Positions 25,623 to 35,448 of a stretch of 64,000 nucleotides of DNA are shown here, one piece after another. Made by a program: the position numbers and the translations under genes. This DNA is from Chitinophagaceae bacterium UBA2791 (lineage in GTDB: Bacteria > Bacteroidota > Bacteroidia > Chitinophagales > Chitinophagaceae). Each line of letters starts with the position of its first letter. The stretch's first letter is position 1. The stretch is from contig DEHV01000059.1 in the NCBI GenBank assembly GCA_002352105.1, positions 53,000 to 116,999 of the forward strand. Reading direction: 5' to 3'. Under the pieces are notes generated by a model. That model made no database searches. It saw nothing but the letters and a program-made list of their open reading frames with translations, and had not been told where the DNA came from.

Positions 25623-25630
25623 TAGGTTTG
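25623..25630 (+). promoter_or_regulatory. Candidate -7 box of the DUF2723 gene
   Basis: TAGGTTTG fits TAnnTTTG, 26 bases before the ATG at 25657. No TTG at the right distance. Confidence 0.45.
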
Positions 25631-25656
25631 CCAAGTTTAAATAAACCCAACGTTTT

Positions 25657-28600
25657 ATGAATTTCAACAGATTAAACAATATTGTCGGGTGGATTGTGTG
25701 TTTGATTGCTTGTACCGTTTACGTTTTGACGATGGAAGCTACCGGGAGTTTCTGGGACACCGGCGAATTCATTTCTACCGCCTATAAGCTACAGATCCCC
25801 CACCCGCCTGGCGCGCCGATGTTTATCCTGTTGGGCCGTTTGTTTATCATTCTGTTTGGAGACGACCCCGCTACTGCTGCGAAGGGCGTGAACTTCATGA
25901 GCGCTATTGCCAGCGGGTTTACCATCTTATTCCTATTCTGGACCATTACCCATTTTGCGCGGAAGATCATGCAAAAAGGACAGGAAGCCCTGTCTTCCAA
26001 CCAGGTTATTGCGATCATGAGCGCGGGCGTTGTGGGTGCGCTGGCCTATACTTTTTCAGATTCATTCTGGTACAGCGCCGTGGAAGGCGAAGTATATGCC
26101 TTATCATCGCTGTTCACAGCTATCGTATTCTGGGCCATCCTGAAATGGGAGCATGAAGTGGACCAGGAAAGCAAGACCGACGGTCATAAATTTTCAAGGG
26201 CAGACCGCTGGCTGGTGTTTATTTTTTACATGATGGGCCTCTCCATCGGCGTACACCTGCTGAACCTGCTCACCATCCCGGCCATTGTTATGGTGTATTA
26301 TTTCAAGCGGTATAAAGTGACCCGCTGGGGCGCTTTTTTTGCCTTTGTCCTGGGATGCGTTATTACCGGTATTGTCCAGGTGGCGATCATTCAATGGTCG
26401 ATCAAGGGAGCCGGAGCCTTTGATATTTTCTTTGTAAACGAACTGGGAACGCCTTTCTTCGTGGGCTTTGCCATCTACTTTATATTGCTTGCCGGGTTGT
26501 TGGCGATGGGCCTTCGCTTTACCGGCAACCAGCTTTTTAAGTTCGAAAGGTTCTCGATCTGGTTATCGGCTATCGTATTGCTGTTCTGCTTCCCCTTTCT
26601 GAAATCTGCCGGCTCCTTTGTGGGGTTTTTACTGGCGCTGGGTATCCTGATTGCCATATGCTATTCTTATAAGCAGCGCATTTATTCTTTCTTGCGTATC
26701 GCCATCTGGTCTACCATCTTTATCATCATCGGCTATTCCACCTATTTTACCACGCTGGTCCGCTCCAATGCCAATCCGTCTGTGGACATGCACAATGTGG
26801 ACAATCCCGTGAGCCTGGTGGGCTATCTCAGCCGTGAACAGTATGGCGACTGGCCCATTTTCTACGGCCCCTTCTTTACAGAGGAGATCAGCAATGAGAA
26901 TTTTGTAAATGCAGGCGATCTGTATGTAAAGGGAGAAAAAAAATATGAAAAGGCGGGGATAGTGCAGAAGCTGAACTATTCCGGAATGCAGACTGCCCAC
27001 CTTTTCCCGCGTATGTACGACAATGGCAACGAAAGAAACCAGGAGTTTGTATACCGTGAGTTTGGAGGCGTGGACGAGGGCGAAGAACCTACCGTGGCCA
27101 ACGATATCCGATATTTTGCCGACTACCAGTTCCGGTGGATGTACTGGCGCTACTTTATGTGGAACTTTGCCGGCAGGCAAAATGACCTCCAGGGTTTTGG
27201 AAATATCCGCGACGGCAACTGGAACAGCGGGATCGATTTTGTGGACCGCCTCTTCCACAGTCCAACCAAGGACCTCCCCGACACCGCGGGAAAAACCAAT
27301 AAGGCAAATAATTCATTATACCTGCTGCCGCTGATATTGGGAGTAGTCGGATTGGTCTACCAGTTGAACCGCGACAAACGAGATTTTATCATCTCCTTCC
27401 TCCTGTTCTTCTTCACCGGCATAGCCATCGTAATCTACCTTAACCAGTCCGGGTACCAACCCCGTGAAAGGGACTACGCCTATGTGGGCTCCTTTTACGC
27501 CTTTGCGATCTGGATCGGGCTCGGCGTGCTATGGGTGCGCGAAAAACTGGGCAGGGTGATCAAGGGCGCCGGGGCCACCTACGCGGCATTTCTCCTCTGC
27601 CTGGTAGCCGTTCCGGTATTGATGGCTTCAGAGGAATGGGATGATCACGACAGAAGTAGAAAATACCTGGCCCGCGACTTGGGCAATAACTACCTGCAAA
27701 GCTGCGAGAAGGATGCCGTCCTGATCACTTTTGGAGATAATGATACCTATCCCCTATGGTATGCACAGGAAGTGGAAGGCATCCGCCCCGATCTCCGCGT
27801 GATCAATTATAGCCTGCTGGGCACCGATTGGTATATCAACCAGCTTCGCTATAAGCTGAATGAGAGCGCGCCTGTCGATGTGATCTTTACGGCAGAACAA
27901 ATACAGGGCAATACCCGGAACGTGGTGCCGGTATACCCGCTTCCGGGCTATGATCAGAACCGGTATTACGACCTGGAGAAGTTACTAAAGGAAGTGGTAG
28001 CCAGCGAGGACCCAAGCCATAAAGTGCCTATGCAAAGCGGCGATCATGCCAATGTGCTTCCTGTTAAAAAAGTCGCCATTCCCGTCGACGTGGAAGCGGT
28101 CAAAAAGACCATGAAATTTAACCCGGGCGACAGCATCCTGAACGAATTGAAGATCGATATTCCCAGGAACTATCTGCAGAAGAACGACCTGGCCGTATTG
28201 TCGCTGATCGCAGCTAACAAATGGGAACGCCCTATCTACTTCACTTCCACTCAGGAACTGAGGGGGTTGGGATTGGAGAAATACGTTCGCATGGAGGGGC
28301 TTGCCTACCGCCTGGTTCCGGTAGAGAATCATGGAACGCCATTGCCGCTGAATGAGATCGCCTATAAGAATGTGATGGAGAAATTTGCCTATGGCAATGC
28401 CGCTGCCCGGAATGTTTATTTTGACGAAGAAAACCGCAGGCATCTCAATAGCATCAGGCTGGCCCATGCTACGCTTGCCAAAGGCCTGATAAACGCAGGC
28501 GCAAAGGATTCCGCTAAAGCTGTGCTACGGAAATACGATGAGTCCGTATCGGAAGCAAATCTGCCGTATGGGCAAACTTCCAACCGCGGCAATTTCCACA

Positions 28601-28950
28601 ACAGCATTTCCGCAGATTTCCTGGAAGCGGCTTATGCCAGCGGCGACATGGAACTCGCCAAGAAAGTTAATCAATCCTTAAAAAAGGACCTGGAGCAGCA
28701 ACTGGCTTATTATCGCTCGCTGGGGGATGAAGACATGAGCAGTGAGCAACTGGCCATGCAATCCGCCTCAATTCTTAATAACAAGGGAGGCGTATTATCG
28801 GCGAAACAGCAGACTTTCGCCTATGATATCCTTTCTTCTTACCAGATGCTGGAGCACCTGAAGCAATTGGAACAGCAATATAATGTGGACTTGCACTTTA
28901 AAGAGACGCCTGCGGATACGCTGACCACTCCCGCCCCGCCCAATCCCTAA
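25657..28950 (+). CDS. DUF2723 multi-spanning membrane protein (GT-C-like)
   Basis: 1097 residues. The N-terminal half has about a dozen transmembrane helices and the DUF2723 signature ATGSFWDTGEFISTAYKLQ.PHPPGAP with an early acidic loop, as in GT-C glycosyltransferases that use lipid-linked sugars. A second membrane block (LYLLPLILGVVGLVY onward) leads to a soluble C-terminal part containing ITFGDNDTYPLWYAQEVEGIRPDLRVIN, also typical of the family. Members are near universal in Bacteroidota and are thought to take part in protein or surface glycosylation. It is a single-gene unit closed by a strong terminator. Confidence 0.92.
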   Translation: MNFNRLNNIVGWIVCLIACTVYVLTMEATGSFWDTGEFISTAYKLQIPHPPGAPMFILLGRLFIILFGDDPATAAKGVNFMSAIASGFTILFLFWTITHFARKIMQKGQEALSSNQVIAIMSAGVVGALAYTFSDSFWYSAVEGEVYALSSLFTAIVFWAILKWEHEVDQESKTDGHKFSRADRWLVFIFYMMGLSIGVHLLNLLTIPAIVMVYYFKRYKVTRWGAFFAFVLGCVITGIVQVAIIQWSIKGAGAFDIFFVNELGTPFFVGFAIYFILLAGLLAMGLRFTGNQLFKFERFSIWLSAIVLLFCFPFLKSAGSFVGFLLALGILIAICYSYKQRIYSFLRIAIWSTIFIIIGYSTYFTTLVRSNANPSVDMHNVDNPVSLVGYLSREQYGDWPIFYGPFFTEEISNENFVNAGDLYVKGEKKYEKAGIVQKLNYSGMQTAHLFPRMYDNGNERNQEFVYREFGGVDEGEEPTVANDIRYFADYQFRWMYWRYFMWNFAGRQNDLQGFGNIRDGNWNSGIDFVDRLFHSPTKDLPDTAGKTNKANNSLYLLPLILGVVGLVYQLNRDKRDFIISFLLFFFTGIAIVIYLNQSGYQPRERDYAYVGSFYAFAIWIGLGVLWVREKLGRVIKGAGATYAAFLLCLVAVPVLMASEEWDDHDRSRKYLARDLGNNYLQSCEKDAVLITFGDNDTYPLWYAQEVEGIRPDLRVINYSLLGTDWYINQLRYKLNESAPVDVIFTAEQIQGNTRNVVPVYPLPGYDQNRYYDLEKLLKEVVASEDPSHKVPMQSGDHANVLPVKKVAIPVDVEAVKKTMKFNPGDSILNELKIDIPRNYLQKNDLAVLSLIAANKWERPIYFTSTQELRGLGLEKYVRMEGLAYRLVPVENHGTPLPLNEIAYKNVMEKFAYGNAAARNVYFDEENRRHLNSIRLAHATLAKGLINAGAKDSAKAVLRKYDESVSEANLPYGQTSNRGNFHNSISADFLEAAYASGDMELAKKVNQSLKKDLEQQLAYYRSLGDEDMSSEQLAMQSASILNNKGGVLSAKQQTFAYDILSSYQMLEHLKQLEQQYNVDLHFKETPADTLTTPAPPNP

Positions 28951-28990
28951 CCCGGAACAAGGCAGGCCGATGCGGTCCCGATATATTCAG

Positions 28991-29022
28991 ATCCCGGAAA
29001 TGAACTTTCCGGGATTTTTTTT
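28991..29022 (+). terminator. Rho-independent terminator of the DUF2723 gene
   Basis: ATCCCGGAAA (28991-29000), loop TGAAC, TTTCCGGGAT (29006-29015), then a run of seven T. Confidence 0.93.
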
Positions 29023-29088
29023 ATTATGTATTAATAACGAACTTGAGACAAAGGCGCCGGTCAACCGGGCCCACTAAAATGATCAGGT

Positions 29089-30186
29089 ATGAAGGGATAT
29101 AATTTCTCGAAATTCAATCCTCGGGCGGAAGGGAAAACAAAATTTGAACAGTTGCTGGATATTTTCATGCAATTGCTGACCTATACCAATGGCGATGTCG
29201 CCGAAGCCCTTAGCTGGATGAATCAGCTGGATAAGGAGTATGATATTGCAAACGAGGAATATGGCATGGGCGATTTTATCGAAGAGCTGAAAGAAAAGGG
29301 ATATATCAAGGAAAACCCGGCAAGCGGCGAAATAAAGATCACCTCCAAAACCGAACAGGGCATCCGCAAGCGCTCGCTGGAAGAGATCTTTGGGAAGCTG
29401 AAAAAAACAAAACCGGGCGAGCACCAGACCTTTAAACCCGGGCAGGGCGACGAGCTGAACCCCGAAACAAGGCCCTTCCAGTTTGGCGATATGCTGGAGC
29501 AGATCGATTTTACCGCCTCCATCCGCAATGCGCAGATCAACCATGGCATCGATAATTTTACGATGAATGAGGACGACCTGGCCATCCGGGAAACCGATTA
29601 TAAATCGCAGACCTCGACGGTATTGATGATCGATATCTCGCATTCGATGATCTTGTATGGGGAAGACCGGATCACGCCTGCTAAAAAAGTGGCTATGGCA
29701 TTGAGCGAGCTCATCACCACCAAATACCCTAAAGACACCCTGGATATCGTGGTATTCGGCAACGACGCCTGGCCCGTGGAGATCAAGGACCTTCCCTATC
29801 TTGAGGTCGGCCCCTACCATACCAATACGGTTGCCGGGCTGGAAATGGCGATGGATATTCTCCGGAGAAGAAAAAATCCCAATAAGCAGATATTCATGAT
29901 CACCGACGGCAAACCCACCTGTCTGAAGACCGGCAAGCGATACTATAAGAATAGTTTCGGGCTGGATCGCCGGATCACGAACCGCTGCCTGAACCTTGCC
30001 GCACAGTGTAAAAAACTGAAAATAACCATCACTACTTTTATGATCGCTACAGATCCTTATTTGCAGCGATTTGTACAGGAGTTCACAGAGATCAACAATG
30101 GAAAGGCCTTTTTTGCCTCGCTGGACCGCCTGGGCGCCTTTATCTTCCGGGACTTTGAAAGCGGCAAAAGAAAAACTGTTTATTAA
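29089..30186 (+). CDS. VWA-domain protein partnering a MoxR/ChlI-type ATPase
   Basis: 365 residues, cytoplasmic. An alpha-helical N-terminal part with a charged linker is followed by a von Willebrand A domain from about residue 175: MIDISHSM gives the MIDAS triad Asp182, Ser184, Ser186, and ITDGKPTC supplies the distal Asp. The next gene encodes an AAA+ ATPase of the magnesium-chelatase I/MoxR class. Such pairs work as remodelling chaperones that assemble or load metal into target enzymes; no target is visible here. The gene follows a strong terminator, so it begins a new unit. No consensus promoter is evident. Confidence 0.88.
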   Translation: MKGYNFSKFNPRAEGKTKFEQLLDIFMQLLTYTNGDVAEALSWMNQLDKEYDIANEEYGMGDFIEELKEKGYIKENPASGEIKITSKTEQGIRKRSLEEIFGKLKKTKPGEHQTFKPGQGDELNPETRPFQFGDMLEQIDFTASIRNAQINHGIDNFTMNEDDLAIRETDYKSQTSTVLMIDISHSMILYGEDRITPAKKVAMALSELITTKYPKDTLDIVVFGNDAWPVEIKDLPYLEVGPYHTNTVAGLEMAMDILRRRKNPNKQIFMITDGKPTCLKTGKRYYKNSFGLDRRITNRCLNLAAQCKKLKITITTFMIATDPYLQRFVQEFTEINNGKAFFASLDRLGAFIFRDFESGKRKTVY

Positions 30187-30362
30187 TATAAAGTAATGGT
30201 TAAATAAATAATTATATTATTAAGAATATCATTTAATTACAAATTTGTATACCAGCAAGCGCTTAAAAAACATTGCTCAATAATATCAATAGGTAAAGAA
30301 AGCAGATATCCTGTATTTATAAAACATCGCCCAACAGCATCAATCAGTAAACGAGCACATCA
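30187..30362. repeat. AT-rich leader with imperfect direct repeat
   Basis: Two related stretches of about 40 bases start at 30268 (AAACATTGCTCAA) and 30322 (AAACATCGCCCAA), a 54-base period, and continue ATCAAT..GTAAA in both. A 12-base palindrome TACAAATTTGTA lies at 30238-30249. Function unknown; the leader lies directly before the AAA+ gene. Confidence 0.45.
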
Positions 30363-31889
30363 ATGACTAAAACAGATATCAGAAAGGTTAGCACACTAGG
30401 AGAGTTAATAAAAAGCGGATATCAATCGAAAAGCATCAAGAATGAGATAAGGGAGAACCTGATCGGCAAACTTCAACGCGCCGAACCTTGTTTTACAGGC
30501 ATTGTCGGCTATGAAGAGACCGTAATACCCGACGTGGAAAGAGCGCTGCTCTCGCGGCACAATATATTATTCCTCGGCCTGAGGGGACAAGCTAAAACCA
30601 GAATGGCCAGGCAGATGGTTGCGCTGCTGGATGAATACATTCCCATTGTTGCCGGAAGCGAGGTCAACGACGATCCCCTTCAACCCATTTCCCGGTACGC
30701 CAGGGAACTGATCAGGGAGAAAGGAAACGATACGCCTGTCGCATGGCTTCACCGCAGCGAACGCTACGGGGAAAAGCTGGCTACGCCTGATGTGAGCGTT
30801 GCCGACCTGGTGGGAGATATCGATCCTATTAAAGCGGCCAATCTCAAACTGAATTTCAGCGATGAGATGGCCATCCATTACGGCATCATCCCCAGGAGCA
30901 ACCGCTGCATTTTTGTGATCAATGAGATACCTGATCTGCAGGCCAGGATACAGGTGGCGCTGTTCAATATCCTGGAAGAGGGCGATGTGCAGATCCGCGG
31001 ATTTAAACTGCGCATCCCGCTCGATATCCTCTTTGTTTTTACCGCTAACCCGGAAGACTATACGAACCGCGGCTCCATCGTTACGCCGTTGAAAGACCGT
31101 ATCGAAAGCCAGATACTGACGCATTACCCCAAGACGATCGACTCCGCTATGACCATCACCGAACAGGAAGCGGATATCGCCGACCGGCAGCGTTCGCTGG
31201 TGAAGGCGGGCGATCTTATCAAACGGCTAATAGAACAGGTTTCTTTCGAAGCCCGCGCCAGCGAGTTTGTCGACAAGAAAAGCGGCGTTTCCGCCAGACT
31301 CAGCATCTCCGCGCTCGAGAATGCGTATAGCGCGGCCGAAAGAAGAGCAATACTCAATAAGGAAAAGGAAACGCAGGTATGGGTAAACGACCTGGCAGGC
31401 ATCATTCCCTCTATTACCGGTAAGATAGAATTGGTTTACGAAGGAGAACAGGAGGGCCCGTTCCAGGTGGCTATGAACCTGCTCGATAAGGCGATCCGCT
31501 CATTATTTACCGCGTATTTCCCCAACCCGGATTCGCTTAAAAAAAGAAAGGGCGCCCAACCGGTGGAGAACCCATACCGGTCCATCCAGTCCTGGTTCGA
31601 CAAGGGCAATGCCCTCAACCTGCTTTTCAATATGAAGGATGCGGAAAAGATACAGAGCTTATATACGGTGGATGGTTTACATGCGCTGGTGAAAAAATAT
31701 TTTAAGCAGGCCAGCGAAAAAGAAACGGCATTGCTGATGGAATTCGTACTGCACGGATTATCGGCTTATTCCCTGATCAGTAAAAGAATTGTAGACAATA
31801 AAATAGAATTTAAAGACCTTATGGGCTCTATGCTGAACTTCGGGAATACTTCTGCTTTCTCGGATGAAGAAATAGAGAGAGAAGACTAA
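30363..31889 (+). CDS. AAA+ ATPase, magnesium-chelatase subunit I / MoxR type
   Basis: 508 residues. Walker A GLRGQAKT (72-79), Walker B CIFVINEIPDL, sensor-1 region FVFTANPEDYTNRGSIVTPLKDRIE with the arginine finger position, then the helical lid (SVEARASEFV.KKSGVSARLSISALENA type). The 200 residues after the ATPase core are helical and specific to this subgroup. With the preceding VWA protein it forms the usual ATPase-adaptor couple. The gene has a 176-base leader with degenerate repeats. Its stop is immediately adjacent to the murB stop on the other strand, with no base between. Confidence 0.9.
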   Translation: MTKTDIRKVSTLGELIKSGYQSKSIKNEIRENLIGKLQRAEPCFTGIVGYEETVIPDVERALLSRHNILFLGLRGQAKTRMARQMVALLDEYIPIVAGSEVNDDPLQPISRYARELIREKGNDTPVAWLHRSERYGEKLATPDVSVADLVGDIDPIKAANLKLNFSDEMAIHYGIIPRSNRCIFVINEIPDLQARIQVALFNILEEGDVQIRGFKLRIPLDILFVFTANPEDYTNRGSIVTPLKDRIESQILTHYPKTIDSAMTITEQEADIADRQRSLVKAGDLIKRLIEQVSFEARASEFVDKKSGVSARLSISALENAYSAAERRAILNKEKETQVWVNDLAGIIPSITGKIELVYEGEQEGPFQVAMNLLDKAIRSLFTAYFPNPDSLKKRKGAQPVENPYRSIQSWFDKGNALNLLFNMKDAEKIQSLYTVDGLHALVKKYFKQASEKETALLMEFVLHGLSAYSLISKRIVDNKIEFKDLMGSMLNFGNTSAFSDEEIERED

Positions 31890-32918
31890 TCAAATGATGT
31901 TTACCTCTTTATCAAGGGTAACCTCAAATTTTTCCTGAACACTTTTGGCTATTCGTTCGCTCAGCTCGTTGATCTCTTTACCGCTGGCATTCCCATGGTT
32001 GACCAGTACCAGGGCCTGCCGGCTATGGCACCCGGCATCGCCGGAACGGTAGCCCTTCCAGCCGCATTGCTCTATCATCCAGCCGGCGGCAAGCTTGACG
32101 CCTTCGCCTGAAGGGTAACCGGGTATTCCCGGAAAACGTTCCGATAAAGACGCGTATTTCTCGGCAGAAACAGTCGGGTTTTTAAAGAAACTACCCGCAT
32201 TCCCGATCTGCCCCGGATCGGGAAGCTTGGAACTGCGGATATTGATCACTGCCTGGGAGATCGCCGCCAGGCTAAGCCCGGTAACCTTCATCCTCTCCAG
32301 CTCCTCTTCTATGGCGCCATAGCTGGTATTAAACACAGGCGTTTTGTTGAGCCGGTAGACCACCTGCAAAATGACAAAAACGCCTTTATACTTATGCTTG
32401 AACACGCTATCCCTGTAGCCGAAGCGGCAGTCCTCCGCAGAAAACCGGACCAGGGCTTTGTCCTTTATATGAAAGGCTTCCAGTTCATGGAACAGATCCT
32501 TTATCTCCACCCCGTAAGCGCCGATATTCTGCATGGGCGAAGCCCCGGCATTGCCGGGTATCAGCGACAAGTTCTCCACGCCGGCGAAACCGCGGTCGAT
32601 ACAATAACGTACAAAGCCGTGCCAGTTCTCCCCCGCCCCTACTTTCAGGTAGATATGCTGATCGTCTTCCCTTACTGCCGTTATGCCCCTGATCTCGTTT
32701 TTGAGCGTTATGCCCGGATAGTCGCGCGTAAAGAGGATATTGCTTCCGCCGCCCAGGATAAGGATATCGTCCTTATGCGCTGCCGAAGCTATTGTATGGT
32801 ATTCTGCCAGAATCTCTTCCAGTTCTTCCCGGGTATGAAAGGAAGAAAAAAAATCTGTTCTGGCGTCAATGCCGAAACTATTGTAGGAACGCAGGGAAAA
32901 ATGCCGGCTAATGTTCAT
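31890..32918 (-). CDS. murB: UDP-N-acetylmuramate dehydrogenase MurB
   Basis: 342 residues, cytoplasmic flavoprotein that reduces UDP-GlcNAc-enolpyruvate to UDP-MurNAc in peptidoglycan synthesis. FAD-binding region LILGGGSNILF; GNAGASPMQNIGAYGVEI; and GNAGSFFKNP, which carries the catalytic serine. The Tyr-containing loop and length place it with type I enzymes (E. coli-like). It lies 26 bases after priA and is probably co-transcribed with it. Confidence 0.97.
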   Translation of the reverse strand: MNISRHFSLRSYNSFGIDARTDFFSSFHTREELEEILAEYHTIASAAHKDDILILGGGSNILFTRDYPGITLKNEIRGITAVREDDQHIYLKVGAGENWHGFVRYCIDRGFAGVENLSLIPGNAGASPMQNIGAYGVEIKDLFHELEAFHIKDKALVRFSAEDCRFGYRDSVFKHKYKGVFVILQVVYRLNKTPVFNTSYGAIEEELERMKVTGLSLAAISQAVINIRSSKLPDPGQIGNAGSFFKNPTVSAEKYASLSERFPGIPGYPSGEGVKLAAGWMIEQCGWKGYRSGDAGCHSRQALVLVNHGNASGKEINELSERIAKSVQEKFEVTLDKEVNII

Positions 32919-32944
32919 GGTTCTTATATAACTTATATAATGCT

Positions 32945-35383
32945 TTAGCGATCTACATCAGGGATAACAACAACGCTCCTGAACTTTTTTTCGCTGTGCA
33001 ATATGGCTATTTTCTCCAGGATTTCTTTTTTACACCTTGCCGTTAACCCCGCATCCTTGGGCAGCTTAAGCGATAGCTCCATCAGGTACTGCCCCCGGAG
33101 CCGGTTTACCACGGGCTCCGCAGGTCCCAACAGGTACCGGCCGTATAAGGGATGCAGCATATCGGCAAACCAGCGCGAAGCGGCTCCTGCTATCTCCTTT
33201 GATTTGTGCTTGAAAGTAAGCTGGATGAGCCTGGAAAAAGGAGGATAGAAAAAGCGTTTCCTGCCTTCGATCTCCAGTTGATAAAACGCGCGATAGTCGT
33301 GCTGCTGTACCAGCTTCAATAGCGGGCGCCGGGTATTGAAAGCCTGGATAACCACCTTGCCCCGGGTATCCTTCCTCCCCGCCCTGCCGCTTACCTGCTC
33401 CATCAACTGAAACCCGCGTTCATTGACCCGGAAATCAGCAAAGCCCAGCAGGCTGTCGGCATCCAGTATGCCTACCAGGTGCACATTCTCAAAATCGAGC
33501 CCCTTCACCACCATCTGCGTGCCCACCAGTATGTCTATACGCCGGTTCTCGAATTGCTGGATCAGCGTATCATGCGCATGTTTGCCCCGGACGCTGTCTA
33601 CATCCATCCGGGCGATCCTTGCTTCGGGAAATAGCTCTTCAAGTTGCTCCTCTATCTTCTCGGTCCCGAAATTCTTCTGCGCAAACTTATCGCTGCCGCA
33701 GGCCTGGCAACGGTATACCAGCGGATACAGCCTCCCGCAATAATGGCAATGCAGCTTATTGGTCTTTTTATGAAAGGTCAGGGTCACATCACAGTCGTGG
33801 CAATGCGGTATCCATCCGCAAACCTGGCAGATCTGGTAAGGCGCGTACCCCCTGCGGTTCTGAAAAAGGATCACCTGCTTTTCCCTGCCGAGCGTGTCGG
33901 CGATGTCTTTCTTTAATGATTCCGTGACGATGGTCTTACTCCTGTTCTTAGCGTTGTCCTTTTGGGTATCCGCCAATGCTATTTCCGGGAGATGAACGCC
34001 TCCGAATCTTTCATGAAGTTCCACCAGGCCATACTTCCCATTGACCGCATTAAAATAGGATTCAAGCGAAGGCGTTGCGCTGCCCAGCAATACCCTGGCC
34101 TGTTGCTGTAAGGCATAGTAGATTGCCGTGTCCCTGGCATGATAACGCGGCGCGGGATCCTGCTGTTTATAAGAACTGTCATGTTCCTCGTCCACGATCA
34201 ACAATCCCAGATCGGAAAAAGGGAGGAATAAGGCAGATCGCGCGCCCAGCACGATCTTCAGCTCCCCGCTCCTTACCTTGTTCCATATTTCAATGCGTTC
34301 GTTCTGGTTAAACTTACTGTGATAGATGCCGATATACCCGCCAAAATGCTTTTCCAGCCGGCGAATGATCTGCGAGGTCAACGCGATCTCAGGCAGTAGG
34401 TAAAGCGTTTGCTTTCCCTTCCTCGTCATAGCTTCCATCATCTTGATATAGACCTGCGTTTTTCCGCTTGAGGTGATGCCATGCAGCAGACAGACCGAAT
34501 GATCCTCCAGCAATTGATTCGCCTGCCTGAATGCAGATTCCTGGGCCTCGCTGAGTTGAAAATCTATATTGATGTCGCGGGGAAGATACCTTAACCGGTC
34601 TACCTCCCTTTTCTCAGCTATCAAAATACCTTTTTCAATCAACCCCTTCAGCTGCGCATCCGAAGCGCCGCTTTTTTTTAGCAATGCCGCCTTGGACACC
34701 TCTCCATCCGCCTTTGACAGATGGATCCAGCTCAATAACAATTCCAATTGTTTTGCCGCCCGGCCCCAGTTGTTTAGTAAGTCCTCCAGCTTTTCTTCCG
34801 CTTCATAAGCCGGGCTCAATCGTATAAAGGTTTCTTTTTTCGGCTTATAACCTTCTTTCAGCGATTCCCAGATAAAGCAGAGCTTTTTTTCTATCAGCCT
34901 TTTGATCACCGGGTATACATGGCTCTCGTCCAACACCTGCTGCACTTCGGTGATCGCCAGCTCCTTTTTTAACAACAGCGCTTCCGCCACCAGGAATTCC
35001 TCGTTATCCAGCGAGGAAAAATCATCTCCAAATTCCTCGTTAAATACCAACAGGGTCTCGCTGCTTAGTTTAAAATGGGCAGGCAGCGCAGCGGCCATCA
35101 CTTCGCCTTCGCTGCACATATAATAGGAGGCGATCCACTCCCAGAGCTTCAGTTGCATGGGAAAAACGATGGGCTGGCTATCCAGGACATTCAGAATATC
35201 CTTGGTTTCAAAAGCCGTAGGGGCCTGCGTATGGAGCTGCTTGATGATGCCGGCATACCGCTTGTTCTTTCCCAGTTCAACCTCCACCCTGACGCCCGGC
35301 TGAACGGCCTGGCTCAGGGAAGGCGGTACGGACCAGGTATAGTTTTTGGGCAAGGCCAGCGGTATGATGATCTCGGCATACAT
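32945..35383 (-). CDS. priA: Primosomal replication helicase PriA
   Basis: 812 residues. It restarts stalled forks by unwinding and loading the primosome. N-terminal 3'-DNA-binding domain (YAEIIIPLALPKNYTWSVP), Walker A GITSSGKTQVY, DEEH box, and the zinc-binding insertion with paired cysteines (CQVCGW..CHDCD, CHYCGR, CQACGS). Helicase C-terminal motifs IDILVGTQMVVKGLDF and QVSGRAGR are intact. I start it at the ATG at 35383; a GTG three codons earlier (35392) is the only alternative. priA and murB form one leftward unit. Confidence 0.96.
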   Translation of the reverse strand: MYAEIIIPLALPKNYTWSVPPSLSQAVQPGVRVEVELGKNKRYAGIIKQLHTQAPTAFETKDILNVLDSQPIVFPMQLKLWEWIASYYMCSEGEVMAAALPAHFKLSSETLLVFNEEFGDDFSSLDNEEFLVAEALLLKKELAITEVQQVLDESHVYPVIKRLIEKKLCFIWESLKEGYKPKKETFIRLSPAYEAEEKLEDLLNNWGRAAKQLELLLSWIHLSKADGEVSKAALLKKSGASDAQLKGLIEKGILIAEKREVDRLRYLPRDINIDFQLSEAQESAFRQANQLLEDHSVCLLHGITSSGKTQVYIKMMEAMTRKGKQTLYLLPEIALTSQIIRRLEKHFGGYIGIYHSKFNQNERIEIWNKVRSGELKIVLGARSALFLPFSDLGLLIVDEEHDSSYKQQDPAPRYHARDTAIYYALQQQARVLLGSATPSLESYFNAVNGKYGLVELHERFGGVHLPEIALADTQKDNAKNRSKTIVTESLKKDIADTLGREKQVILFQNRRGYAPYQICQVCGWIPHCHDCDVTLTFHKKTNKLHCHYCGRLYPLVYRCQACGSDKFAQKNFGTEKIEEQLEELFPEARIARMDVDSVRGKHAHDTLIQQFENRRIDILVGTQMVVKGLDFENVHLVGILDADSLLGFADFRVNERGFQLMEQVSGRAGRKDTRGKVVIQAFNTRRPLLKLVQQHDYRAFYQLEIEGRKRFFYPPFSRLIQLTFKHKSKEIAGAASRWFADMLHPLYGRYLLGPAEPVVNRLRGQYLMELSLKLPKDAGLTARCKKEILEKIAILHSEKKFRSVVVIPDVDR

Positions 35384-35448
35384 ATAATCCACGCAAGATA
35401 ATTAATGTAGACCCAAATCGGGAGTAAGAAAAACAGCAGAAAATAAGA

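Noticed and set aside
29083..29820. 245-codon minus-strand frame
   Set aside because: Antisense to the VWA-domain gene, whose MIDAS motif is intact.
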